A stretch of DNA of 64,000 bases from Climacium dendroides (Eukaryota > Streptophyta > Bryopsida > Hypnales > Climaciaceae): contig OX467084.1 of NCBI GenBank assembly GCA_950106755.1, positions 31,561,213-31,625,212 on the forward strand, read 5' to 3'. A model generated the notes under the pieces. It made no database searches. It saw only the letters and a list, made by a program, of their open reading frames with translations, and had not been told where the DNA came from. Shown piece by piece: positions 1 through 11,133 of this stretch. Made by a program: the position numbers and the translations under genes. How positions within the stretch are numbered: the first letter of the stretch is position 1; the number at the start of each line of letters is the position of its first letter.

Positions 1-460
1 CACGTCAATCCTGAACTAATTCCAAACTCACACTAGGGAGGGGGAGTCACAGTTACTCACCACAAACATTCCATCCCTCTCAATGAATTTGTTTTTTCAA
101 CATCCGCATAAGCCTTGATGAATTCTAGGGTTTGATTTTTCAACATCCTCATAGATCATGAAGCCATTGGTTCCCAAACCCTAGAATTCATCGAGAATTC
201 ATCGAGAATGACGAAACGGTTGAGCAAGAAGTAACTCCCATAATATTGGTTTGCTTTTCCACACTCGTGTACAAATTCCAAGTAAGCCGATTCCAGTGCA
301 TTACACATTTAACACTATTCAGACCATACAAATCCAAGGGAAGAAATCAAAGAAACAAACTGAGACCAATGTCGAATTGGAAAAGGCACCGCAAGCTCAA
401 TGCATTGCCGGCGGAGTTCATAATTTACTAGAGCACAACTTGAGAAACCCTAAACGCCAA
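1..460. other. Unassigned sequence, possibly intron of a minus-strand gene
   Basis: No convincing coding frame. A short direct repeat is visible: TTTTTCAACATCC occurs near 94 and again near 137, and GAATTCATCGAGAAT is doubled near 185-208. If the exon at 490-628 is real, this stretch would be its downstream intron. Confidence 0.3.
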
Positions 461-489
461 CTAAACCAGTATAATATTCCTGCACGTAC

Positions 490-628
490 CGTAAAATAGG
501 CTCAAGTCCGCGATGCCTAAGAGGTAAGAGATGCAATGATCTGCAGAAGCAAAATCCCTTGCAAGACGAGCGAACTGCGAAGAGGATGAACTACCGGTAG
601 TTTTACTGGTCCGGTGGAACAAGCTCAT
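490..628 (-). CDS. Possible first coding exon of a minus-strand gene leaving the window
   Basis: On the minus strand an ATG at 628-626 opens a frame of about 46 codons, rich in Ser near its start (SSSSS after KTTG), that runs into a good donor-like GTACGT at 489. The surrounding 490-780 sequence is less AT-rich than the desert beyond 836 and carries leader-like motifs (GGGTTTAGGGTTTTG on the minus strand). A short upstream ORF (ATGGCGGACG..., eight codons) precedes it. I do not recognise the protein, and no second exon is visible before the window edge. It could equally be a non-coding first exon or chance. Confidence 0.25.
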
Positions 629-835
629 GCAGGGATGACAACGTCCGCCATAGCCAGGCAATGCTCTGCGAAATCCCAAAAACACAAAACCCTAAACCCC
701 AGGAGAAGGTTAAATTGGGCGGGTAGGGAGAACCAACTAGTAATAAAAACGCTGAAATTTTGTTATTTACCGCGGATGGAAATTTTGAATTCATATTTGA
801 GCTCTAAATGTTGGGTCCAAGTCCAAATATTTTAG

Positions 836-3800
836 GTTAGTGTCCAATATTTGGGTTTTATTACAAATGATCCATTTGGAATTCAAGACTTCAAATTAGC
901 TAGGAAAGATTGAGAAATTCTAAATATTTTAGAAAAAAAATATAGGGCAGATTTTTACATTTTATCCCCCATGCAGTGAAAGGCTGATTTTCCCTATAAA
1001 GGAAAGAATGGAGATAATTTGTAAAGTACTTCTTAAAGAACCAATCTCCAAATCTTATAACATGTATTTTATATACTAAGTATCAAGCAACTTGACACTA
1101 ATGTATTTTCAATAGTAACTAAAGGCCACTTCATACTACATCCCATGTCCCAAGTCTCACATCATTCCAAAATGCCTACTTGGCAATATTTTCTAAGAGT
1201 TTTGGCACCAAAGAAGTAAGAGTTAGAAGTTGAATTGAATTTAGCATATTGAATAAAAATCCAACTCAGAGTCCAAGTCCTAATTTTTTTTAATATAAAA
1301 TTAAAAAAAATTCACCACATTAACTCCTCAATAGACCAAGGCCTTTCTATTCCAAAAATAAACACTCAAAACTTGGTCATTTCTTTTGCGAAGAGTAAAA
1401 AATTTGAAAACTATTTACATCTTTGTTCCATGGGATCTTACACCTAAATAATATAAGAATATGTAAAATAAATTTCATAAATTTTGACCTCATAAATTGC
1501 AAGATATCTACATTAAAAGTGAAGAAAACAAGGTTTTTTTGGACATTGTGGGACTAGATTACTTGACTTTGAACCTTCTTTTTTGCACTATAAAGTTTTC
1601 AGGTATAAATCCTTATGGTGGATAATTGAGTTGAAAGTTTAGGAAATAAAATAAAATTCCAAAAAACCTTAATTTTTATACTTAAAAAAATTGTTAAGTA
1701 GAAGGAAGAACAAAATAGAAGGAAAATTTAAATTATTAATATCTCTAAGATGGAATTAAAACGCACAACAGTCCTTTAGGGATTAAGCATCTTAGTGGGT
1801 TGAAATTCAATCCAAATTTGTTGCATGCAAATTTGATGTTCCCAATGCTCCCTCAATGAATTTTGGTCTACTTAATTGCTACCCTCCATCTCAAAATAAA
1901 TTTGGAGTTTCCTATAAATGGCTAGAGTAGTGCGTGAATAGCTCCTATTTCCAAAGGACTGTGTAATTACTATAGCTTCTATTAAAGGCATGAAAGAATG
2001 TAAGTCAACAATGAAGTGGCACATTTTGAATTTGGACAATGTCTTGTAATTCAAGTTTAGGAAATTCTCAACAAGAGATTTATTAATTACAATTTATATA
2101 TAATTGTAGGTTGAATTCTTTGCCTTTGGTTGGTTAGAGGTTGCATTTCAATTCCCTTTGCAAGAATCAAATTGCTATATAAGGTAATAGCCAGGATATC
2201 GGGACTAAAAATTGCCCACCTAAGAGTTGAAACTCAATTTTGGGAAGGCAATGCTTCTTGATATAATTTTCAGTAATTTTTTCATAAAAGACAAGTGGAA
2301 TTGACATCTAACCCAATTCATTACATATTTTTTTAGAGTTTTCTAGAATTAGTTATAGTTTTTGACACAATCATGTTGAACAACACAATGCAAGGGGTTA
2401 ATTAGTAATAAAATTTTGAAGTTGAAATGGCACAGGGCTCTGAAATCACCCACCTCCTAAAATTTACATTTTTTGTACATTGTTGAAGGCTATAAAAAAA
2501 ACAAAATGTACATGTACATTTGAGGCTATGGACAGTTTTAGAGCCTATGCACTTTTAGAGCATATTACCTTAATCTCTTGAGTGTCTAAAAATTTAAGCA
2601 TCTCTATAAATAAAAAGAGGTGGTTATAAATTAAATTTTTTTTAATCCAAAGTTTGCAAAGTAACAAATACAGTAGCTACCTCATTTTATGTTTCTTTAA
2701 AACATATATTGTTTGCATTTGATTAATTTTTATAATAAAAATTAAAACATATGACTTATGTTTCTTCTTGTATTTTAAAAGTTTAAAAATTCCATGAATT
2801 TAATCACTTATTGCAATTGCTAATGTAGCTCTACATATTCAAATTCAAATTACACTTATTCAAATTATATTGCATATTAGAATAAATTAATAATTTATTA
2901 TATTATATATTGCATATTAGAATAAACTAATATTTTTGCCAATAATGATGGTTATTGTGAAAAAATAGTCATTAACATAAAAGCAACTTTTAAGAAAAAG
3001 AAAAAAAACTTGAAGAAAACTATATATTTAGTTGTAAGTTATTTGTATACAATATACTTTACAAAAATTTGAATTTTCAACCAAATATTTTGAGAAAAAT
3101 AAAAATTTATTGAAGCATTTTTATATATTCAATGCATTAAAATTTTAATACTAATAGATTACATAAAAGTATAAATTTAGCTTGATAGAAGTAATTTGGC
3201 ATAATGGTTAGAATAAAGGGTATTTAAGGTATAATGAATGAATAACCACATGAGAATTTTCCACATTGTTTTTCATTGCAACTCTACATTGAGAACTAAG
3301 TTTATGGAGTTTTGATTTATTTATCTCAAAAGAAAATCTTTTGAAAACCATAAAATTTATTGAGATATTTGATATTTATAAACAATTTATAGTTTTCATG
3401 TAATAAAAAACAAAATTAAAATTTGTATTTAATTTTAAATTTCTAAATTGAGTTTAGAAAATGATGGTTGACTATTGAGATATGGAATTGATCTTTACCA
3501 ACTTTATGAAAACTACCATTTAACCTTTTGCATCTTCCATATTAAATCTACTTTCTCTTTAATTTTCTCAATTCCATTCCTAAAAGATCAAAAGTTCAAA
3601 TTTTGAACAGCAGGAAAATGCAACATGTTGTCCAACGCACATGAAGTCTTGGTCTTGTCATTCATTTGAATGTTTGCAAATTCTTGTGTTGGTTCTCTTA
3701 CATTTTTATGGCATAGGTTCTCAAAACTTTTCATTACAAATATTATGTAATCAAAGGATGCAGAATAATAGAGATGTTTGACCTCAAAAAGAAACTTTTT

Positions 3801-4245
3801 TCAATTAAAAAAATAATTTATCAAAAACAATTTGAATAAATAAATAGATTACACATAGCCAATCTATAATCAATTTTTAAAGAAATTTTCAACTAATGGT
3901 TTGAAATTTGTTAAAATTTATTGGTTATTATCATAGTAGATCTAGCCATATAAATATGATCTATGGACTCCACTTTATAGTTTTTGTTTGAAAACCTTGT
4001 AGTTTAACTTAGGTTCTTAATTGAAAAATTAATACCCAAACAATAATTGAAAGTTCGTTCCTAGGGAGGCTAATATAATAGGATTACTTCTATTTTGAAT
4101 TCTTAATAGGTCATTGCAATTATAGAACATAAAGGAAAAGTTCTTTAACCACATATACAAATGTTTTTCCTCACGCGATAATGTCTAATTTCTAAATTTG
4201 CCACTCCATTCTTAAAGGCCACAAGGGTTAAGAAAATCTCCCAAC
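836..4245. other. AT-rich intergenic sequence, no gene seen
   Basis: Strongly AT-rich, with long runs of A and T and stop codons in all frames. The short ORF at 1872-2054 is isolated and featureless. I see no recognisable transposon ends or RNA gene here. Confidence 0.6.
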
Positions 4246-4247
4246 TA

Positions 4248-4294
4248 CAGTGACAAACGAAATTGAGTACTTAGTTGAAGAAGCAAACTTTGGC
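4248..4294 (+). repeat. Tc1 element terminal inverted repeat (left)
   Basis: Starts directly after TA 4246-4247 and pairs with 5778-5824. It shares AGTGAC, CGAAA, TGAGTA and AACTTTGGC blocks with the other end. Confidence 0.88.
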
Positions 4295-4520
4295 AATCCA
4301 ATGTGCACAATCTGGATATTGTTTTTCAAAGAGGAAAATTGCTATGAATAGCAAATAAAGTCATGTATAAATATGTGGAGTTGTACATCAAATTGAAAAG
4401 TGGAAAATCTTTTACACCTGAAAATCAACAACTCTATACAAGTACTCAGTATTGTTCGATGCAACTCTATGAACTTCAATAATCAGTCCAGTAGCCTCTA
4501 GCAGCCAATACAATAGCAAT

Positions 4521-5483
4521 TCATCGTGGCATGCTCTCATAGAGTGCCATGCAATCTTCCACAGTGAAATTAGAAGAAACATTGCATACACGCTCCCACA
4601 ATTCTTCAATTCCTCTTAGAGGTGTAGAGAATTCGTTCAAACGTCGTTTCAAAAGAGTCCAAAAGTGCTCAATGGAATTCAAATCCGGTGATTGAGGAGG
4701 CCACTGGAGAAGTTGAAAAGGTTGTGGCTTAAGCCACTCCTGCACCATCTTACTAGTATGTTTTGGATCATTATCTTGTTGAAAAACCACGTTGTTTGGA
4801 ACCAAATTGTAATGCCGGATTGTACACCACAAAAAGTTTTCCAAAATAAATTTGTACAGATGCCAATCCATAGTACCTTCAATCCTATACCAGGCTCTAG
4901 GACCAAAGGCAGTAATACAACCCCAAATCATGACATGTCCACTACCGTGCTTGACTGTTTGTTGGACATGTTGCGACTGAATACGCTCGCCATCTGTAAT
5001 CCAACACCACCACCTACCATCGGAGTTGAATCTGTTTATCTTTGTTTCATCACTAAAAATAACACGTTTTCAATCCTGTATAGTCCAATTTGCATAACGT
5101 CGAGCAAACCTCAACCGAGCTAGAACGTGCCTAGGTGCCAATAACGGCTTCTTCTGTTTCACATGTGCAGCCAAACCTTTCCATATCATTGCACGCCTCA
5201 CAGCTACATTTTTACCTGATTTGTTTCAGATCTCTGCTACTACTTTTAACGCCACTCCAAGATGACCCTCTGTGAGCAAAGTTATACAATGCTACCTCTC
5301 TCTTGCACTAAGCTACCTTGGGCGCCCGCCTCTTTGCTTTTCAAGCTCACCATCAATCTCCCTTTTAAGATGAACAACCCAAGATTGGCTCATGCCGACT
5401 GTCACTGCAACTTTCCATGTTGAATAACCATTTTGGAAAAGCTTCAACGCCTGGAGCTTTTGCAATGTAGATGATCGAGGCAT
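4521..5483 (-). pseudogene. Tc1-type transposase, DD34E, four in-frame stops
   Basis: Read from ATG 5483 (MPRSSTLQKLQ) to the stop at 4521 this is one uninterrupted frame of 320 codons apart from stops at 5313-5315 (TAG), 5292-5294 (TAG), 5226-5228 (TGA) and 5070-5072 (TGA). The N-terminal part has a helix-turn-helix region (LFQNGYSTWKVAVTVGMSQS) followed by the GRPR motif typical of the DNA-binding domain. The catalytic domain shows all three acids: D in VIFSDETKI, D in FQQDNDPKHTS and E in WPPQSPDLNSIEHFW, with 34 residues between the second D and the E. Family knowledge: this spacing defines Tc1, which cuts and pastes at TA. No frameshift is needed. The stops alone inactivate it. Confidence 0.92.
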
Positions 5484-5777
5484 ACACAAACAACTTTGAA
5501 AATCCTCACTACTATACAATCTATAGATGCAAAGCTTCACAATGCAAAACAAATTTCACAAAATCAAGTGTAGATCAGAGTGCAATTGGAAAATGAAGTT
5601 CACTTGGTGGCTTTAAACAAAATTGAGTACTCCAACCCTAGCCGCTTCAACATCTCCATTTTCAAAACCCTATTTTCTTTTCATATTTTTTTTTCACATA
5701 TATAATATGAACTTCTTATTTGCATAATTTACTTTATCACTTTTGTCATATTTGATTTCAAACACCATAGTTTGTTG

Positions 5778-5824
5778 GCCAAAGTTGGATTTCTCAGTTG
5801 AATACTCAGTTTCGCTCGTCACTA
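5778..5824 (-). repeat. Tc1 element terminal inverted repeat (right)
   Basis: The reverse complement matches 4248-4294 at about three quarters of positions and ends immediately before TA 5825-5826. Confidence 0.88.
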
Positions 5825-5826
5825 TA

Positions 5827-6226
5827 GGTTCTCTTTAATTCTTTAATTTCTTTTTGACTTCTTTTATCTTTTATATTCTTCACTCTTTTGTCCTTTATTT
5901 TTAATATTTTTATCTTTAATTTTTTCTCCTTTTTGTTTCTTTATTCTTTCACTTCTAAGTTGTATTTAATCTTTATTTCCGAATTGGAAAAGATTGCTGT
6001 CACAGGTCTGTTGCGAGGCAGCCATGTCTTTTCTACTTCTGAATTGGACTTGAATTGGAACCAACTAATGAGGCCTTGTACTACCAAATTGGAATTAATT
6101 TACTTTGTCTTCTTTTGTTTGCAACTTAGGAACCACTGCATCTAATTTCTTCAATTAAACAATCTTACTCTCATCCTCACAATTTGGTTTATCATAATTT
6201 TGACACTTGCAAAATTTCAACCTCTC
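5827..6226. other. Short T-rich spacer between two DNA transposons
   Basis: Pyrimidine-rich sequence (repeated CTTTTAT/TTTCTTT) with no gene signal. An open frame at 5888-6145 is low-complexity at its start and has no recognisable domain. Confidence 0.5.
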
Positions 6227-6230
6227 TTAA

Positions 6231-6244
6231 CCCCTGACCGCCCA
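6231..6244 (+). repeat. piggyBac terminal inverted repeat (left) next to TTAA
   Basis: CCCCTGACCGCCCA directly follows TTAA 6227-6230 and pairs with 13307-13320 (11/14). Confidence 0.82.
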
Positions 6245-9200
6245 AGGGGACGGATTGTGTCCACTCAAAATTTAAAAAGGTCTTGCTACGCTCTTCCTGA
6301 AATCCGCTGGCGTGCGACAAAATGTGCATTCTCAAGTCGAGCACGAGTTAGGGTGATTGTGGCTTTGCTGGACACCTACGACTACGAATGCATTGAATGC
6401 GGGCTAGAGATTCATCAACAGTAAAACTTGGGACTCAACGGTTTGGCTTGAATGTCCCAAAAACGACCGGATGAAGCCGGTCACAAACCGTTGGGTCTTG
6501 GATTCCGTTTGGAGGGAGGGACACAAATGTACTGAAGGTTTTCGGTGCCGTTCAGATCAATTCTCGCAGTGTGGGAGTAGCAGTACTTGAGTTTTGTACA
6601 ACGATGGCGACGATGATGGGCAAGAAATTGGGAGTCGTTGAAGGTTGCATTGTCGCAAGTGATACCTGGAATCCGAGGACGCGGCAGTACCTCGTTGGGG
6701 TTTTGGGAGAGAAGGAGTGGCGAGTGGGGGAGAGGCTCATCATTTTAGCGATTGCAGGAGGAAGGCGGTTGGCCGTGACTTGCGAGTGGGGACATTTCTA
6801 CCAGCGCACTCGTTTCACTCACGATTTGTAGGAGCGACAGGTTTGATTCCACTCCAATTTTTGACAACATGATGATTGCCTTGTGGTCGGGTCGCGTTAC
6901 AAAAGACGAGGTGTGGGAGGTGCAAGACAAACTGTTCAATTGGGTGCTAGAGAGGGGTGCAATCAGGGGGACTGCACAAAAAGTTGTCAATTGTTTGTAG
7001 GAAGATTTCTTGCTTTCCTTGCCTCAACCGCAGCACAAACATCAATGGTCAAGCAATCCCTCAACACAAAACTGGAGGTACTTGTGTCGTAGACACATTG
7101 CTAGATTGTTGGGGTGGACGGAACAATTTCCCGAGGGGGATATACGGGGGATTCCGGCCTTCCTGAATCAATTCCTTCGCGAGAAGCATTGGCCAACTTT
7201 TCTAGACAATGAAGACCCAAGCAAGGACAAAGGCAGCTGTGGACTTGGAGGCCAGACCAGCTCGAGAACAGGGGAGGATTCAACGAGTGATGTCAGCAGC
7301 TCGCACGCAATTACAAGCGACAAGCAGATTGCTAGGGACGGGCCCAAACCAAGCGGTTGTAGGATCAGTGACAGGCATTTCTAACACAGCCTCCGACAAC
7401 GCCCCAACATTCGGGCAAGGTGTCTCTAGGAGTGTTGGGCGTAGCATTGGTGGTCAGCAAAGGGAGCGGGTAGACTTAGCTAGTGTCAAAGTTAGGGTTT
7501 TGGGTGATGAATTGGGAGAGGTCGGGATAGAGTCTGCGGGTTTTGAACGGGATTTAGGGGTCCCCATTTCAGCGTTAGGAGTCGTAGATGAGGAAGAGTC
7601 ACGGGAAATTGGGTCTGAATTGCAGTTACCGGTCTTGGGGGCTTCGACTGCGGAATTGGCAGAGGTACAAGTCACCATAAATGTCGAGAATCCAACCCAA
7701 TTACAATGTTTGCAGTCACAAGGTCGTAGTTTAGGGGTCGATTTTCATGGAATCAGAGCAGTGCTGAATGAGTCAACTGCCGCACTTGTCATTGCTGAGG
7801 GAGGGGCGCGTGGACTAGGTCGTGGCAAGCGCAATTCAAAGCCACGGAGGCCACAAGGGTGGACAACACCCGACATTGTAATTGGGAGCACATCTCCTGT
7901 TGTTCTGAGATCCGTGACAGCAAACCGTGGAGCACCCTTGCATTGTCCAGGTTGTGGCGGATCTCACCATGTCAATGACGTCGACAATCCTTGTGCTCTG
8001 TGGGATCAATATTTCTCCAGGTCACCGTCAAGGTCGCCTAATTCGGGTTGAGGACATAGACAACGTCGTGCAAGGCGGGGTGCACGTTCAAACACAACCG
8101 GGGGTGCCAAGGTGAGAGGAGAGCATGTAGGGCAGCCACCTCCAACCTATCACTTCTCACCGTCGAGTACCAGTCGGGAAAGAGCATCAAGTAGCCGACC
8201 TGGAGGGCGAACGAACTTGGCCGTGTTGTTTGACAATGTCGCCACAACGGGTGACTTTGATGAGTCGGTGACAGACTTGGCCGCCACAGAAACAACACCC
8301 GAATCACCAATTGCATGGGAGGGTCTCCGATTGGATTGGCGCCCAGAAACATTGCGGGAAGGTCTGACTGAATTGCCAATCACTGCAACAGAGGGGGGCG
8401 GGGCTCCATAGAATAATTTTTCTGGTAGTGTTGGCCATTTACAAAACCAACATGCGATGGTGCAAGGCACAGTGTCAGACACACAATCTCCTCGAAGTGA
8501 AGATGGCTACAACACGCCGCGCCAGCATGGCCGAAGTGCTTCCAACGGAGGCTTGTTCGACGGGGGGTCTGGTTGGACTACTGATTCGAGAGACACCGCT
8601 TGGGTGCCGAACTACACAGACTGTACAGGTATAAATTCGTCAGACGACAATAATTCGGATTGGATTTTGCTAGATGAGGAAGAGCTGACAAATGAACAAG
8701 ATGCGCCTTTTGATGTAGATGATTATAGGGAATACACGTATGTAGATTCAGTTCAAGGTCCCATTTTAGAGTGAATCCGGCACTTGTATAGAGATTCTCA
8801 ATGGGATACCTCGCGACCAATTCTCATTGGCGATCGAACGAGCTTTAGAGGACCTTTCCCGGGACCCTGCTAGAGAAATACCCGCAACAAGCCCTCTCTA
8901 CGTGCATTCTTTGACCGCTGGTACAGTGACGACACTATAGACCGTCTTGTGAAGGAAACTAATGCGTATGCATTGCAAGAAGCTACGAATTTGAATGATC
9001 CGCGGCAAAGAGGTAGAGCACCAGGGACGAACGGTGGTAGCCGATGGACTCCGACAAGTAGAGTGGAAATGCGGACATTTCTTGGAGTATGCATTTTGAT
9101 GGGTCTGAAAACCTCACCATCCATTCGCGACTATTGGCGTCAGGATGTCTTCTGGCGTTGTAGAGTGATTCCTTTGGTTTTCTCACGAGATCGTTTCGAG

Positions 9201-9659
9201 TCTTTACTCCGTTGCATGCATTGTGTGGATAATACTACCGCTTGCAGGGACAAAGACAATCCATCGTACGACAAACTTTTCAAGGTTCGATGGCTTGTAG
9301 ACCACTTTGTGGGAGTGTCAAAACAAGTTTACAATCTAGAGAAATGGCTTACATGTGATGAAATTATGGTGGCTTATAGGGGCTTCAGGTCTCCTTGCCG
9401 TCAATATATGCCTGCAAAGCCCACACGGTATGGATTCAAAATATGGGCAGCTGTGTGCGTGGAGTCCCACTATAACAATGGCAGTGTTTTATGACTGCAA
9501 AATTATGACTGAGGATGACTGGCGACTGCTTGTAGTCATATTCTTGAAGGCCAACACTTTGGGGAGAAATATGACTGCAAAATATGACTGCCAGTTATTT
9601 TTACGCCTTATACTCACACGCGTATACTATACGGCCATTATGAATATCAAAGTACTTCA

Positions 9660-10655
9660 TAGGGAACGTAGGGAACATGTTTGGGAACGTTGGGAACATG
9701 TTTGGGAACATTGAGTCATATTATTACTAATATTTTCATATAATAGTGATTTTTTTTTTGTTTTGGGCAATTCAAGAAAAATTTGGGCAATTCCAAAAAA
9801 ATATAGAGAAGTCATTATTTAAAATTTTGAAATCCTAGTCACCTACTTTTTGGGATTTTGAATCCTAGTCACTATTTTTTTAGATTTTTGATACCCTAGC
9901 CGTCATTTTTTTAGGGTTTTGAAACCCTAGCCGCCACTTTTTAGGGTTTTGAAACCCTAGCCATCACTTCTTATGGCTCTTCTTCCTTACTTTTTATTGT
10001 CTCTTAGCTCTCACTTGTTATTGCTTTTTGTTGCATCTTAACTCTTGTTTCTTGTTGCTCTCTAGTTTATGCTTCTTGTTTCTTATTATTGCATCTAAAT
10101 TCTTTCTTTCTCTTGCATTTGAACTCTTTCTTCTTCCTAGTTCCTGTTTTTTTGTTTCCTCTTGTTTTGTAGTTCTTACTTCTTATTTCTTCTTATTGCA
10201 TCTATACTCTCATTTCTTGTTGTTTCTTGTCATGTCTTAGTTGGTGCTTCTTGTTTCTTCTTGTATCTTAGTTGTTGCTTTTTATTTGTTCTTATGTCTT
10301 AATTGTTGCCTCATATTGTGTCTTAGTTGTTGTTTCTTGTTTTGTGTTGCTTCTTGTTTCTTATTGTGTCTTAGTTGTTGCTTAGTTGTTGCTACTTATT
10401 CCTTATTGCATTTTAACTTTTGATTCTTGTTATCTCTTAGTACTTATATTTTTTTTCTTGTTTCTTCCATCATCAATCTTATTCTTCCTATCCTAAACTT
10501 GAGCTACATATTTTGTGTTGATTGTAAATCTTTGAAGGTTAGGCTTTGTTGTTCAATCACTAAAAACTAACCTCTCATTTCTTTGATTGTATATGCAGGC
10601 ATCAAAAGTTGAAACAAAGACATTGAAAGCTACTTGCAACTTCATGAAGCCAAAA
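9660..10655. other. Interior of the CACTA element: short repeats and pyrimidine-rich filler
   Basis: 9662-9712 holds repeats of GGGAACGTTGGGAACATGTTT type. 9825-9965 holds about five degenerate copies of a unit of 20-30 bp containing TTTTGAAACCCTAGCCG, telomere-like but not a telomere array. 9970-10490 is pyrimidine-rich (TTCTTGTTTCTTATTGCATCTTAG-like words), so its ORFs are low-complexity artefacts. Near 10601 an intron-like pyrimidine tract ends in TATGCAG, followed by a purine-rich stretch to 10655 that resembles a captured exon. Confidence 0.6.
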
Positions 10656-10656
10656 A

Positions 10657-11133
10657 TATGACTTACAGAAGTCATATTCCATAAAATATGACTGACAAGA
10701 GTCGTATTCTACATTACTACAAAATATGACTCATCTCAGTCATATTCCATGCCATCAAAAAATATGACTGACTGCAGTCATATTCCATGTCATTCAAAAA
10801 TATGACTGACTGCAGTCATATTCCATGTCATCAAAAAATATGACTCACTGCAATCATATTCCATGTCATTCAAAAATATGACTAACCGCAGTCATATTCC
10901 ATGTCATTCAAAAATATGACTGACTGCAATCATATTCCATGTTATCAAAAAATATGACTCACTATAGTCATATTCCATGTCATTCAAAAATATGACTAAC
11001 CGCAATCATATTCCACGTCATCCAAAAATATGACTGACCGCAGTCATATTCCACGTCATCAAAAAATATGACTGACCGCAGTCATATTCCACGTCATCAA
11101 AAAATATGATTGACCGCAGTTATATTCCACGTA
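10657..11133. repeat. Tandem array of palindromic ~38-bp units in the CACTA element
   Basis: Thirteen units begin AATATGACT and most follow with a variable centre then AGTCATATTCCA. Each unit is itself a near-palindrome (ATATGACTGACTGCAGTCATAT in the best ones), spaced by CATGTCATTCAAA or similar; period 37-38 bp. The same ATGACT/AGTCAT words recur close to both ends of the element (9487-9595 and 11250-11395). Family knowledge: CACTA elements carry sub-terminal repeat arrays bound by a TNPA-type protein. I infer these are that class of site. Confidence 0.85.

Larger units (their letters stand above)
4248..5824 (-). mobile_element. Tc1/mariner-superfamily element, complete ends, dead transposase
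   Basis: Both ends are visible. A 47-bp imperfect terminal inverted repeat begins CAGTGACAAACGAAATTGAG at 4248-4294 and is matched by the reverse complement of 5778-5824 (TAGTGACGAGCGAAACTGAG). By eye about 35 of 47 positions match. The element is flanked by TA at 4246-4247 and 5825-5826, the target duplication of this superfamily. Its length of 1,577 bp is normal for Tc1. The transposase lies on the minus strand inside it and is broken by stops, so this copy is not autonomous. The element has an intact architecture but considerable decay, implying an old insertion. Confidence 0.92.

Noticed and set aside
6571..6831. 86-codon ORF in the left part of the piggyBac element as a separate gene
   Set aside because: It may be an upstream coding part or leader of the same element. 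It has no domain of its own and a conflicting minus-strand ORF overlaps it.
10028..10423. Open frames of 60-70 codons rich in Leu, Phe and Cys
   Set aside because: They come from the pyrimidine-rich low-complexity filler (CTTCTTGTTTCTT words) of the CACTA element.
10657..11133. CRISPR-like array: regular ~38-bp repeats
   Set aside because: The whole unit repeats, with no unique spacers. It lies inside a CACTA element in a eukaryotic genome and is explained by transposon repeats.
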